A DNA stretch of 64,000 bases, taken from positions 62,001-126,000 of the forward strand of contig NZ_JAUSTI010000004.1 of NCBI RefSeq assembly GCF_030812775.1, given 5' to 3'. Made by a program: the position numbers and the translations under genes. A model generated the notes under the pieces. That model was not told the origin of the DNA. It made no database searches and saw nothing but the letters and a program-made list of their open reading frames with translations. Within the stretch, counting starts at the first letter, position 1; every line of letters begins with the position of its first letter. Positions 54,335-63,444 of this stretch are shown here, one piece after another. The stretch comes from Paenibacillus tundrae (GTDB taxonomy: Bacteria; Bacillota; Bacilli; Paenibacillales; Paenibacillaceae).

Positions 54335-54723
54335 AACGCGATGAACAGGAACAGTAAGGAATTTCCCGGTTGTAGAGAGCTGCGGGGTGGTGCAACGCAG
54401 TCGACGGAAAACCTGAAACTCACCTGGAAGCGGAACGATGGAACACGGTTACTCTCTTAGAGAAGCCGAAGACCGATTAAGGTCGAAAGTACATGGTTAC
54501 GGGTTGCCTCCGTGAATGGGCCGTTGTCTTGAATCGCCGGATCGAATGCCGGTAGATGATTGGCAATAACTGAGGGGGCTTCTGACGGCTTCGGGTAATC
54601 TATTGTGTGCTTAGGCATACAAGAGTTACGCGAATGAATAGGAGAAGTCAACAAGAGTGGTACCGCGAAGGTGAACAGCCTGTCGTCTCTTGCATATATG
54701 CATGAGGTGGCAGGCTTTTTTGA
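54335..54723 (+). ncRNA. T-box riboswitch 1, predicted leucine specifier
   Basis: The leader contains a stem I with GAGAGCTGCGG, a CTC (54419-54421) at the place of the specifier codon, the conserved AAGAGTGGTACCGCG (54653-54667) and a terminator stem (AGCCTG at 54677 with CAGGCT, then T7). Uncharged tRNA-Leu (GAG anticodon) would prevent termination. It lies directly upstream of a second T-box and leuA. Confidence 0.88.
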
Positions 54724-54754
54724 TTTCATTTTATCCAATATCAGATAAATGTAA

Positions 54755-55117
54755 TGAACGGGAGCAGTACAAGGATGAGGCGCACAGAGAGCTGCGGGTT
54801 GGTGAGACGCAGTGGCTAATTCCTTAGAATCTCGCCCGGGAACAGAGCTATGGAGGCATGGGAAAACGATCTGAGCATCACGATACTTCCTTGACGGTAG
54901 TAGATGATCTAAATCCATGTTACACAGCAACGGCTAACCTCCGTTATGGGGTGTTTCTCCGTTTGGTCATGTTGCGGTTGGTTTACTGTCCGCAATATCA
55001 TAAACGGAGACGACGAGGTGGATGGTGATTCGGTTTAGACCGTAACCATCAAGCAAGAGTGGTACCGCGGAGGGGAGAATAACCCGCCGTCTCTTAATGG
55101 AGATGGCGGGTTATTTG
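54755..55117 (+). ncRNA. T-box riboswitch 2, predicted leucine specifier
   Basis: A second complete T-box follows the first. It has GAGAGCTGCGGG, a CTC (54831-54833) at the specifier position, AAGAGTGGTACCGCGG (55055-55070) and a terminator AACCCGCCGTCTC/GGAGATGGCGGGTT (about 55081-55112) with a T-rich tail. Two T-boxes in series would make leuA expression need two independent readthrough events. Confidence 0.88.
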
Positions 55118-55249
55118 TATTTGCTGCCGGCAGCAGGGTGGGCATGGAGATCGGAAGCGCTTATGAGAATTACTACATCTGGTGTGTAAGTCGACGTACA
55201 CGCTAGAGCCAATGGCATGACATAACCTATTGATGGAGGCTGATGATAT

Positions 55250-56803
55250 ATGACAATGAATGATAAACGGCACATTGAGATTTTTGATACAACACTGCGT
55301 GATGGTGAACAAGCCCCGGGAGCGAGCTTACAGCCCGAACAAAAAATTGAGCTGGCACATCAACTAGCTTCTCTTGGTATTGACGTCATTGAGCCTGGAT
55401 TCCCGATCTCCAGCCCAGGGGAGTTCGCGGCGGTTCAGGCGATATCTAGACAATTGCAGAACGTAGAGATCTGTGGATTTGCCCGTGCTGTAAAAGGTGA
55501 TATTGATGCAGCAGTGCGTGCAACGGCTGATGCTGCACGGCGCAGAATTCACCTGTTTATTTCTTCGTCAGATATTCATATCGAGCATCAACTGCGTCGT
55601 CCGCGCAGCGAAGTTGTAGCTACTGCTCGTGAGATGGTGTCATACGCAAGGCAGTTCAGCGATATCGTAGAATTTACAGCGATGGATGCGGCTCGCACCA
55701 AAATGGATGACCTGATTGAAATGATTGAAGTGGTCATTGAGGCTGGGGCTTCGATCATTAATCTGCCAGATACGGTTGGTTATGCATTGCCACATGAATA
55801 CGGTGAAATGTTCCGTCGTGTACGCGAGGGCGCCAGAGGTGGCGATCAAGTTCGTTACAGTGCCCATTGTCATAATGATCTGGGGCTGGCGGTGGCGAAT
55901 AGCTTGGCTGCTATTGCGAACGGGGCTTCTCAGATTGAAGTGACCATTAACGGTGTAGGTGAGCGGACAGGTAATGCAGCATTGGAAGAGTTGGTTATGG
56001 CACTGGAAACGCGGGGTGATGTGCTTGGAGCAACAACGAATATCAAATTGGAGCAATTGTACGAGACATCCCGTCAGATTAGCCGAGCGATGCACTTCCC
56101 GATCGCCTATAACAAGCCAGTCGTAGGACGTAATGCATTCCAGCACGAATCCGGTATCCATCAGGATGGCCTGTTGAAGAATCGGAACACATACGAGATT
56201 ATGGACCCGGAAGCACTCGGTATTCCGCGTAGCATGATTATTCTGGGTAAACACTCCGGACGCCACGCCTTGAAGGATCGGGTTCGTAAATACGGATTTG
56301 AGCCGGATGAACAGCAAATGGAACAACTCTACACCGTATTCAAGGAAACGGCCGATCAGCAAAAAGTGGTTAGTGATGACCAGCTACTACAGATGGTCAG
56401 CCAGACGATGAATATTCCTGCCCAGGATTATGAGTTGGTCGAATTGCAAGTTACGGCAGGCAGCATGACTGATCGTATGGCTGCTGTACGTATGCGTGCA
56501 GGTGGAGTGGAGCAATCTTATTCCGCAGTAGGAAGTGGCCCTGTAGAAGCGGCCATTCATGCGATCGGTCAGAGCATATCTGACGATATCACATTTGTGG
56601 ATATGGAGATCCATGCCTTGAGCGGAGGAGAAGAAGCGAATGCTGAGGCGGCAGTTACGGTTGAGCGTGCGGGTCGGGAATTCAGAGGAACGGCTATACA
56701 CAGTGATATCGTGATGGCTGCTGGACTTGCGTATGTAGCTGCATGTAATGCTGCCGGACTAAAAGCAGAATCATCCGAAAGTGGAGAGGTCGCTCACGTA
56801 TAA
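55250..56803 (+). CDS. leuA: 2-isopropylmalate synthase
   Basis: The 517-residue enzyme makes 2-isopropylmalate from 2-ketoisovalerate and acetyl-CoA, the first leucine step. The catalytic barrel starts IFDTTLRDGEQAPGASL, with HCHNDLGLAVANSLA near residue 203, NGVGERTGNAALEE near residue 233 and HESGIHQDG near residue 301. The C-terminal leucine-binding regulatory domain spans about 390-505. GGAGG lies 10 bases before the ATG. It stands alone, with no leuBCD next to it, and the tandem Leu T-boxes support the call over a homocitrate or citramalate synthase. Confidence 0.93.
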   Translation: MTMNDKRHIEIFDTTLRDGEQAPGASLQPEQKIELAHQLASLGIDVIEPGFPISSPGEFAAVQAISRQLQNVEICGFARAVKGDIDAAVRATADAARRRIHLFISSSDIHIEHQLRRPRSEVVATAREMVSYARQFSDIVEFTAMDAARTKMDDLIEMIEVVIEAGASIINLPDTVGYALPHEYGEMFRRVREGARGGDQVRYSAHCHNDLGLAVANSLAAIANGASQIEVTINGVGERTGNAALEELVMALETRGDVLGATTNIKLEQLYETSRQISRAMHFPIAYNKPVVGRNAFQHESGIHQDGLLKNRNTYEIMDPEALGIPRSMIILGKHSGRHALKDRVRKYGFEPDEQQMEQLYTVFKETADQQKVVSDDQLLQMVSQTMNIPAQDYELVELQVTAGSMTDRMAAVRMRAGGVEQSYSAVGSGPVEAAIHAIGQSISDDITFVDMEIHALSGGEEANAEAAVTVERAGREFRGTAIHSDIVMAAGLAYVAACNAAGLKAESSESGEVAHV

Positions 56804-56906
56804 ATAAGGGGCTCTGATTCAACGGGAACGGTGTGTTGATTAGTTTGTCGAATTGAAGGTGCGAAATAAGAACTCACCACTTCAATTTGTCAAGATGTGA
56901 TTATAG

Positions 56907-57151
56907 TTATCCACATATTCAGGATAAATTGTGGGTAACTAAGCTAGAGCCAAACCAGACCCGTTTTCGAAACGATAAGGTTTTAGGGGATAGAATCCAA
57001 GGTGTATATCCACAAAGTTGTGGATAATGTGTATAAGTCGGTGGATAAATATGGATTTTTATTGAAAATGCGATTCTACCGCCGTTTAATTAAGCTTGAT
57101 GGGCTGCTTGGTGTCTTGCTTAATTGTGGATAAATACGTAGGTTATCCAAT
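56907..57151. promoter_or_regulatory. DnaA-box cluster (candidate DnaA titration/regulatory site)
   Basis: Three perfect 9-mers matching TTATCCACA or its complement lie at 56907-56915, 57019-57027 and 57125-57133. Four one-mismatch copies lie at 56930-56938, 57006-57014, 57028-57036 and 57040-57048, and weaker ones at 56919 and 57143. An A/T-only run follows at 57149-57166. There is no gene in this interval. Such density in about 230 bp is not expected by chance. Confidence 0.75.
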
Positions 57152-57484
57152 AAAAAAATATTTTTCAAAATTCGAGTGGATTTGACAAATGGGAAATGAT
57201 CAGATCACGCTACCCACTCGATCATAATCAACAAAAATGGGGCTGCCTCAAGAAATCTCTCTTCGCTCCAAGCGCTAACGAACCTACCGCATCTTTTAAT
57301 AAGCGGATTATCTTATTATGCAAGATGTAACGAACCTCAGTACCGCTATTCTTTCATAAAACGGTCTCACAACCTAAATAATGGATTGAATCGATGAAAT
57401 AACGCCTCTATGATTCGTTAGATATCAGATTCAGGAAATAGAAGAGGATAGCGTGTATCAGGTTCATTAGATCAACATAACGCT

Positions 57485-57533
57485 AAAAAGGGATGTCCCT
57501 CGTCATCATCGTGACTGTGGGAGATCCCCTTTT
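57485..57533 (-). terminator. Terminator of the ABC-F gene
   Basis: AAAAGGGATGTCCC and GGGAGATCCCCTTTT form an imperfect long stem; the T run is on the reverse strand, past the ABC-F stop. The stretch 57180-57480 holds nothing else that I recognise. Confidence 0.6.
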
Positions 57534-57617
57534 AATATGTGGTGTGAATATGCATAAATCGTAGGTGATATATCAACGCAATACTACATTATAATGCTTC
57601 ATTGGAAGCGTGCATCT

Positions 57618-59576
57618 CTATTCCAAAGCGAGAGCTTCCCATTCTTCATAAGCTGTCGCAACTTGCTGCTTAAGCTCCTCTGATTTGGCTTGCAGCTCCT
57701 GTAGCTTCATGTAATCCTGATAAACTTCAGGCAGAGCCATCTGTGCCTCCAGCCCTGTAATCTCATCCTCCAGCTCCGCAATTTTCAACTCTAGCGTTTC
57801 TTGTCTGCGTTGTCGATTGCGTTCTTCGCGCTTCGCTTGTTTATCCGCTTCAAAGGATGCTGCGCCTGATTTTTCTGTTGATGAGGGAGCATTGCTCGCT
57901 TTAGGCGAGAGTTTGGCAGAAGCTGTCTTGGCTTCAGCCGCTTCACGCGCGATATCTTCCAGCTCCTGTTTTTTCTCTACATAATCATCGTAATTGCCGA
58001 GATAATGCTCCGTCCCACCTGGATGCAATTCAACAATTCGCTCCGCCATTTTATTGAGGAAATAACGGTCATGGGAGATGAAGAGCAATGTGCCTTCGTA
58101 GTCCATGAGAGCCGCTTCAAGTACCTCTTTGGCGAATAAATCCAGATGGTTTGTCGGCTCATCCAGAATCAGCATATTGGCTTCCTTAAGCATGAGCTTA
58201 GAAAGGGAAACACGCGCCTTTTCCCCGCCACTGAGCGAGGAGATTTTTTTGAGCACATCGTCACCACTGAACAAGAAATTTCCCAGAACTGTACGAATAC
58301 GAGCTTCTTCCATACCAGGATAAGCACTCCACAGTTCTTCCAGCACGGTGTTGGTAGGAGTTAAGCCTGTTTGCTCCTGATCATAATAACCAATCTGCAC
58401 CTTGGCTCCCCATTGAATATCCCCTGCTGCTGGGCGCAAGCTTCCTGTAAGACATTTGAGCATGGTAGATTTACCAATCCCGTTAGGCCCGATGAGGGCA
58501 ACGGTCTCCCCGCGTCGCAGGTCGAAGGATACATTGCGAAATAGAGGCGAACCCTCTTCATATGCAACGGACAATTGATCCACTCGAAGAACTTCCTTAC
58601 CCGACATGACGGCTATTTCAAAAGAAAAGTGAGCTTTCTTCAGATCGCCCATCGGTTTGTCGAGACGTTCCATTTTGTCGAGCGCTTTGCGCCGACTCTG
58701 TGCGCGCTTGGTTGTTGAAGCGCGAACGATGTTTTTCTGCACGAATTCTTCCATCTTAGATATTTCATCTTGTTGTTTCTCATATTGCTTCATCTGCGTT
58801 TCATACTCAGCAGCTTTGAGTTCCATATATCGACTGTAGTTACCTGTATATTTCCTAGAACGGTGCCGTTCGATTTCGACGATGGTTGTAACAAGTCGGT
58901 CAAGGAAGTAACGGTCATGTGATACGACCAGCAACGCGCCTGAATACCCTCGCAGGTAATCCTCCAGCCACGTTAAGGTAGGGATATCGAGATAGTTCGT
59001 CGGCTCATCCAGCATGAGAAGGTCAGGTGCTTGTAACAGAATGCGAGCAAGAGCAAGTCGTGTTTTTTGCCCACCGCTCAGCGTAGCAATCGGCGTGTCT
59101 GCGGCGAATTCACCAAACCCCATTCCGTGCAGTACGCTTCGAATGCGAGTCTCCATCTCATAGCCGCCATGATCCTTGAACCAATCGGACCGCTTCGCAT
59201 AACGCTCCAGCAGCTCCGCATATTTTTTCTCGTCCTCCATGAAGGCAGGGTCAGCGATATCCTGTTCCATCTGTCTTAATTCAGCCTCTGCTTGGGTAAG
59301 ATGGGCGAAGACGTTCATCATCTCTTCCCAGATGGTGCGATCGGACTGCAGTCCACTATTCTGAGCTAGATAACCCAGCGTTGTCTCTTTTGATTTGAAA
59401 ATTTGCCCGCCATCATAGGACATCTCACCGGCAATAATTTTGAGCAACGTTGATTTGCCTGCGCCGTTTACACCGACGAGGCCAATTCGTTCACGTTCTA
59501 ATATTTGTAAGTTTACGCCGTCCAAAATTGGATCGACACCATAACGTTTAATAATTCCGGATACTTGTAATAACAT
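57618..59576 (-). CDS. ABC-F family ATP-binding protein (YdiF-like)
   Basis: The 652-residue protein has two ABC domains: GVNGAGKST near residue 37 with LSGGQKTRLALAR and LLMLDEPTNYLD, and GPNGIGKSTM near residue 360 with LSGGEKARVSLSK and MLILDEPTNHLD. The P-site linker lies between them, and the C-terminus is a Lys/Glu coiled coil (about 555-650). There are no membrane helices, so it acts on ribosomes, not as a transporter. GGAGGAA lies 9-11 bases before ATG 59576. The position beside moaC and groES-groEL parallels B. subtilis YdiF. Confidence 0.9.
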   Translation of the reverse strand: MLLQVSGIIKRYGVDPILDGVNLQILERERIGLVGVNGAGKSTLLKIIAGEMSYDGGQIFKSKETTLGYLAQNSGLQSDRTIWEEMMNVFAHLTQAEAELRQMEQDIADPAFMEDEKKYAELLERYAKRSDWFKDHGGYEMETRIRSVLHGMGFGEFAADTPIATLSGGQKTRLALARILLQAPDLLMLDEPTNYLDIPTLTWLEDYLRGYSGALLVVSHDRYFLDRLVTTIVEIERHRSRKYTGNYSRYMELKAAEYETQMKQYEKQQDEISKMEEFVQKNIVRASTTKRAQSRRKALDKMERLDKPMGDLKKAHFSFEIAVMSGKEVLRVDQLSVAYEEGSPLFRNVSFDLRRGETVALIGPNGIGKSTMLKCLTGSLRPAAGDIQWGAKVQIGYYDQEQTGLTPTNTVLEELWSAYPGMEEARIRTVLGNFLFSGDDVLKKISSLSGGEKARVSLSKLMLKEANMLILDEPTNHLDLFAKEVLEAALMDYEGTLLFISHDRYFLNKMAERIVELHPGGTEHYLGNYDDYVEKKQELEDIAREAAEAKTASAKLSPKASNAPSSTEKSGAASFEADKQAKREERNRQRRQETLELKIAELEDEITGLEAQMALPEVYQDYMKLQELQAKSEELKQQVATAYEEWEALALE

Positions 59577-59623
59577 AAAATGAAGTTCCTCCATCGGTCC
59601 AGTACGTGATTTGATAACAATAA

Positions 59624-59687
59624 GTGCCTGTTCAAAAAGTACGGTTGTCAGTACCGAGAAGATGGGATGAACTTTTTGAACAACCTC
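59624..59687 (+). repeat. Family A element, internally deleted copy 4
   Basis: GTTCAAAAAG (59630-59639) and CTTTTTGAAC (59672-59681) are kept, as are the next bases of the left end (GTCAGTACCGAGAAGATGGGA, with one gap). About 150 bp of the interior is gone. It lies between the ABC-F and cyclo-ligase genes; the remaining part of this 349-bp gap holds no gene. Confidence 0.75.
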
Positions 59688-59925
59688 TATAGTCCAGTTT
59701 ACATGAAATACAGATCAAATGCACCGCTTGAGAGTGGGGGGGCCGTGTAGTCTTTTTGGGCAATCAATGATAAACTGAAAGAAGGCATGTTAATTCATGA
59801 GTATTTTGCAGAAAATGATTCATGATAACCATTTCAACGAGATGACATCACGTCATAACATATAAATATTATTTTTAATGCGTGCTTTTTTCACCTTTCA
59901 CATCAACAGGAGGGTATTCAAAATC

Positions 59926-60558
59926 ATGCAAGATCGGATGGAACACAAGAGCGAGCTTCGTTCTCGGCTGAAGCAAAGTCGGGATCTGCTGGATGAATCA
60001 CTTCGCCTTCATGCGATGGGGGACATAAGCCTTGTAGTGAAGCAGGAGCTACAGCGATTGAGGCTGGACAAGCCACAGTTAACGATCTTTAGCTATTTGT
60101 CCTATCGTAGCGAAGCAACGACTGCGTTTTTGTTTGAAGATGGCTGGACGCATGGGGATGTGATGCTTGCCCCGAAAGTGCTGGCGAATCCCCCTCGGAT
60201 GGAACTGAGGAGGGTGGCTGGAGAACAGGATATTGAATCAGGTGTATGGGGCATACCCGAACCTAAAGATTCCTGTGAAGTATTTCAGCCGGAGGATTGG
60301 CCGTATATCGATCTAGTCATTGTTCCTGGTCTGGGGTTTGATCGTCAGGGCGGCCGGATTGGTTATGGTGGCGGTTATTATGACCGTTTTGCCGAGACAC
60401 TGGCAGTCCAATGTTCCCAAGCAGGTCAAAGACCACAGTTGGCAGCACTTGTGTTACCAGGGCAATTGCAGGACGAGATTCCGATGGAACAGCTCGATTT
60501 GCGACTGGATCTGTTGATGACGACCAAAGGTGTACTACATATCAATAAAGGGTTGTGA
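59926..60558 (+). CDS. 5-formyltetrahydrofolate cyclo-ligase
   Basis: The 210-residue protein converts 5-formyl-THF to 5,10-methenyl-THF using ATP. Its signature is in the C-terminal half: [20 protein letters not shown] and DRF, which binds the nucleotide. [12 protein letters not shown] near the start is typical. AGGAGGG lies 11 bases before ATG 59926, and the upstream TTT-rich codons are unlikely to be coding. Its stop overlaps the moaC start by one base, so they are coupled. Confidence 0.9.
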   Translation: MQDRMEHKSELRSRLKQSRDLLDESLRLHAMGDISLVVKQELQRLRLDKPQLTIFSYLSYRSEATTAFLFEDGWTHGDVMLAPKVLANPPRMELRRVAGEQDIESGVWGIPEPKDSCEVFQPEDWPYIDLVIVPGLGFDRQGGRIGYGGGYYDRFAETLAVQCSQAGQRPQLAALVLPGQLQDEIPMEQLDLRLDLLMTTKGVLHINKGL

Positions 60559-61067
60559 TGGTATTGAGTTCAGATGTACACAACGGACAGACTTCCGGAG
60601 GGGAGTTTACTCATTTTAATGAACAGGGACGGGCTCGAATGGTTGATATTTCGGGCAAGGAGGCTACCGTTCGTAAAGCAGTGGCGGTGTCCAAAGTAAC
60701 GATGGCTCCAGCTACGCTCGAAGCGATCCGAGAAGGGCGCATCGGCAAAGGCGACGTGTTGGCTGTTGCTCAGATCGCCGGTATTCAAGGGGCTAAGAAA
60801 ACATCGGACTGGATTCCAATGTGTCATCCTCTTGCACTGACAGGTGTGGACATCCGTTTTCACGACAACGGTGTGGATGAGATACAGATTGAAGCAACGG
60901 TAAAGACGGAAGGTAAGACTGGCGTCGAGATGGAGGCACTAACAGCAGCCTCGGCTGCGGCGCTTACGATCTATGACATGTGTAAAGCTTTGCAAAAAGA
61001 TATGATTATCGGTCCGACGATGCTGCAATCCAAAAGTGGTGGCAAAAACGGGGATTTCAATCGATAA
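60558..61067 (+). CDS. moaC: Cyclic pyranopterin monophosphate synthase
   Basis: The 169-residue protein carries out the second half of the first step of molybdenum cofactor synthesis. MoaC motifs are [18 protein letters not shown] near residue 17, [11 protein letters not shown] near residue 92 and [19 protein letters not shown] [14 protein letters not shown] near residue 115, with MCKALQKDM. The N-terminus is about 12 residues longer than the core. ATG 60558 overlaps the preceding stop. A tiny family A hairpin follows the stop codon at once. Confidence 0.92.
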   Translation: MVLSSDVHNGQTSGGEFTHFNEQGRARMVDISGKEATVRKAVAVSKVTMAPATLEAIREGRIGKGDVLAVAQIAGIQGAKKTSDWIPMCHPLALTGVDIRFHDNGVDEIQIEATVKTEGKTGVEMEALTAASAAALTIYDMCKALQKDMIIGPTMLQSKSGGKNGDFNR

Positions 61068-61103
61068 GTGCGTGTTCAAAAGCGGACTTTTTGAACTACC
61101 TCT
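61068..61103 (+). repeat. Family A element, minimal copy 5 (ends only)
   Basis: Only the two ends remain, GTGCGTGTTCAAAA and TTTTTGAACTACCTCT, forming a short hairpin directly after the moaC stop. The outer bases match copies 2 and 4. Confidence 0.7.
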
Positions 61104-61144
61104 TTAACGGACATTTATTTTCATAAAGGAGAAGGGTGATCTTT

Positions 61145-61630
61145 ATGGTGTGGAGAACAGCAATCCTGACAGCCAGCGACAAAGGGGCCCGCGGGGAACG
61201 TGAGGATACGAGTGCACAAGTCATCCGGGAGCTTGTAGAAGAAGAACTGGGTGGGGAGATCGTAGAGTACCGCATCGTTCCTGATGAACCCGATGAGATT
61301 ATCGCGGCACTAATTGAGATGACAGATTATTTTCATGCAGACCTTGTACTGACCACAGGAGGTACGGAACTTGCGATTCGCGATATTACACCTGAGGCGA
61401 CAAGACGGGTAATTGAGAGAGAAGTTCCAGGTATGGCTGAGGCCATGCGTTATAGTGTCATGAGCAAAAATCGTTCTGCCATGCTGTTCCGCGGCTTGTG
61501 TGGTATTCGTGGACGTACACTGATCGTCAATTTGCCTGGTACGCCTAAAGGGGTACACGAGCATTTGGCAGCCATTATGGATCAGCTCCCGGAGGCACTA
61601 CTGATGGTTACAGGACAGTTTAAGCAATAG
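61145..61630 (+). CDS. Molybdopterin adenylyltransferase (MogA/MoaB)
   Basis: The 161-residue protein adenylates molybdopterin before metal insertion. It has TASDKGARGEREDTS at its start, TTGGTELAIRDITPEAT near residue 75 (the conserved TTGGTG...D.TPEA motif, with Glu for Gly) and SRAMLFRG-like NRSAMLFRGLCGIRG, LIVNLPGTPKG near residue 125. ATG 61145 lies 8 bases after GAAGGG. With moaC it gives two cofactor genes; the others are elsewhere. Confidence 0.9.
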   Translation: MVWRTAILTASDKGARGEREDTSAQVIRELVEEELGGEIVEYRIVPDEPDEIIAALIEMTDYFHADLVLTTGGTELAIRDITPEATRRVIEREVPGMAEAMRYSVMSKNRSAMLFRGLCGIRGRTLIVNLPGTPKGVHEHLAAIMDQLPEALLMVTGQFKQ

Positions 61631-61695
61631 ATTGAATGTGATCTCCATAGGTAATCCATTCATAAATATTGAATAATTTATGAATATTATGGGTT

Positions 61696-61723
61696 ATGTA
61701 AGTGGTTACATCTGTGGTATGAT
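61696..61723 (+). promoter_or_regulatory. Candidate tatA-tatC promoter and palindrome
   Basis: ATGTAA-GTGG-TTACAT (61696-61711) is a perfect inverted repeat, just upstream of an extended -10 (TG-G-TATGAT, 61715-61723). A matching -35 is not seen. The palindrome could bind a regulator at the -35 position. Confidence 0.4.
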
Positions 61724-61812
61724 TGGCGTAAATCGAAAAAATCAGTCGTGGCGTCACTCAAGTTTTTGTGCAAAGGTTCGCAACTGCTGAGGTTGGGATA
61801 GGGGGAGTACTG

Positions 61813-62061
61813 ATGTTAGGTCAAATTGGTCCAACAGGTTTTATTTTATTAATTGTTGTGGCGCTGTTGTTGTTTGGTCCAAACAAGCTTCCGGAACTGG
61901 GACGTGCAGTTGGCCGTACTTTTCGTGAATTCAAGGACGGTGCACGCGAGATTATCTCGGATGATGACGCGTCCAAGCGCAAGGAGCAGGAGAAGGCCAA
62001 ACCGCTGGCATCGGAGAGTGCACCTGTAGATAAGCCTGAAGACAAACGCTTGCCGGAGTAA
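61813..62061 (+). CDS. tatA: Sec-independent translocase subunit TatA
   Basis: The 82-residue protein has one membrane helix (about residues 8-22, PTGFILLIVVALLLFGP), followed by the hinge FGPNKLPELGRAVGRTFREFK, an amphipathic helix and an acidic tail. TatA oligomers form the export path for folded twin-arginine proteins. ATG 61813 follows GGGGGAG. The long frame from 61768 would add a basic N-terminus not seen in TatA. It is followed by a hairpin and then tatC. Confidence 0.9.
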   Translation: MLGQIGPTGFILLIVVALLLFGPNKLPELGRAVGRTFREFKDGAREIISDDDASKRKEQEKAKPLASESAPVDKPEDKRLPE

Positions 62062-62082
62062 TGACGGCCATGAATGAGAATT

Positions 62083-62104
62083 CCCTTCCTGCCGGAAGGG
62101 TTTT
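62083..62104 (+). terminator. Short hairpin between tatA and tatC
   Basis: CCCTTCC (62083-62089) pairs with GGAAGGG (62094-62100) and TTTTG follows. It may cut the transcript partly, giving more TatA than TatC. Confidence 0.6.
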
Positions 62105-62136
62105 GTATTTTAAGCTGGCAATAATGGGGGGCAAGC

Positions 62137-62922
62137 ATGGCGCAGCAGACAGAAGAAATGACAATTGTGGAACATTTGAGCGAGCTGCGCAAGCGGCTGA
62201 TTTATGTGCTGAGCGTTTTTGTTTTAGGTCTAATTGTAGGCTTTTTTGTAGCAGATCCCGTGTATGAGTACTTAACGAAAGCAGAGTCGGTTAAAGGTTT
62301 TGTGCTGCATGCCTTCTCTTTCTGGGATGGTATTGGCATCTACATGAAGATTGCGGGATTGTTTTCACTGGTTGTGACATTGCCATTTACGGTGTTTCAG
62401 ATCTGGAAATTTGTAAGTCCGGGACTACGACCGATCGAGCGGAAGGCTGCATTGAAATATGTACCGTATGTGTTTCTTTTGTTCCTGATCGGTCTGTCGT
62501 TTGCCTATTATGTCGTCTTCCCGATGGCGCTTGCGTTTACAACTTCGATTACGGAGAAAATGGGACTTGTCGAGACATATGGCATGAAGCAATATTTCAG
62601 TTTTCTGTTTGGTATTGTGCTGCCTGTTTCTTTGTTGTTCGAGCTTCCACTGCTCATCATGTTCCTGACAGCAATACGGATACTGAATCCTACCCGTCTT
62701 CGCAAAATGAGAAGAGTGGCTTATTTCATTTTGATCTTCATCGCCGTAGTGGTTACACCGCCTGACTTTATATCGGATCTTCTGGTGATGATTCCTTTGC
62801 TTTTATTGTATGAGTTCAGTGTTTTTCTATCGGCCTTTGTATATCGCAAGCAGCTAGCTGCTGATGAGGCAGAAGCGTCTCGCTATACCCGGGTGAGTGA
62901 CGATAATAGCATGAACAGTTAG
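62137..62922 (+). CDS. tatC: Sec-independent translocase subunit TatC
   Basis: The 261-residue protein has six membrane helices and the TatC signature EHLSELRKRLIYVLS at the start, then FVSPGLRPIERKAAL and FIAVVVTPPDFISDLL. TatC binds the twin-arginine signal peptide and, with TatA, exports folded proteins. GGGGGGCAAGC precedes the ATG. The length and tail are typical. Confidence 0.93.
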   Translation: MAQQTEEMTIVEHLSELRKRLIYVLSVFVLGLIVGFFVADPVYEYLTKAESVKGFVLHAFSFWDGIGIYMKIAGLFSLVVTLPFTVFQIWKFVSPGLRPIERKAALKYVPYVFLLFLIGLSFAYYVVFPMALAFTTSITEKMGLVETYGMKQYFSFLFGIVLPVSLLFELPLLIMFLTAIRILNPTRLRKMRRVAYFILIFIAVVVTPPDFISDLLVMIPLLLLYEFSVFLSAFVYRKQLAADEAEASRYTRVSDDNSMNS

Positions 62923-63320
62923 ATTTCGAGAGCAACGAGGACTCGATAGTGTTATTAGGGTTATCATACATGAAGTATTCAATGTTCTATTGAGCTTTGC
63001 GAGGACAGAAGACCAGAAGAAGGTGCGACTAGAACTTTTCGTTGAACACAAAAGTTTGAGTGTAGCCGTTGGAGGGTAACTCTGTCCTGAAGTGCTCTAA
63101 TATTCCTATTTATCTGTGTCGTTCACTGATCTAAAGGACAAGCAGGCATATTTTGCCGAGCAATGGATACAATGGAAGAGGGCTGAACACCCCACGGGGA
63201 TAAGGCTTGTTATTGTCTTGCGTTTGAATTGCGCGGCATGGAGCAGCAGGGATTTTAGTGTATTTCTGAGGGCTCGTTGTAAAGAGAACGTAAATTATCA
63301 CATGAATTCGTGAAAAGGAC

Positions 63321-63387
63321 TTGAAATCATGCTTCAAGTTGAGTATCATAAAGTTGGTTGTTAGCACTGGGCACGGTCGAGTGCTAA
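63321..63387 (+). promoter_or_regulatory. groES promoter and CIRCE operator
   Basis: TTGAAA (63321-63326), 17 bases and TATCAT (63344-63349) form the promoter. The CIRCE element TTAGCACTG (63361-63369), 9 bases, GAGTGCTAA (63379-63387) follows, with one mismatch in the left arm. It is the HrcA repressor site of heat-shock genes. The rest of 62923-63320 shows no gene that I can support. Confidence 0.92.
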
Positions 63388-63444
63388 TACATAGCTACAA
63401 CCTACAATGTAACGTTATATAATTTCAAAAGGAGGCTATTTTTC

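Noticed and set aside
63116-63313. A 65-codon frame upstream of groES
   Set aside because: No ribosome site and irregular composition; the interval is better read as the upstream region of the heat-shock promoter.
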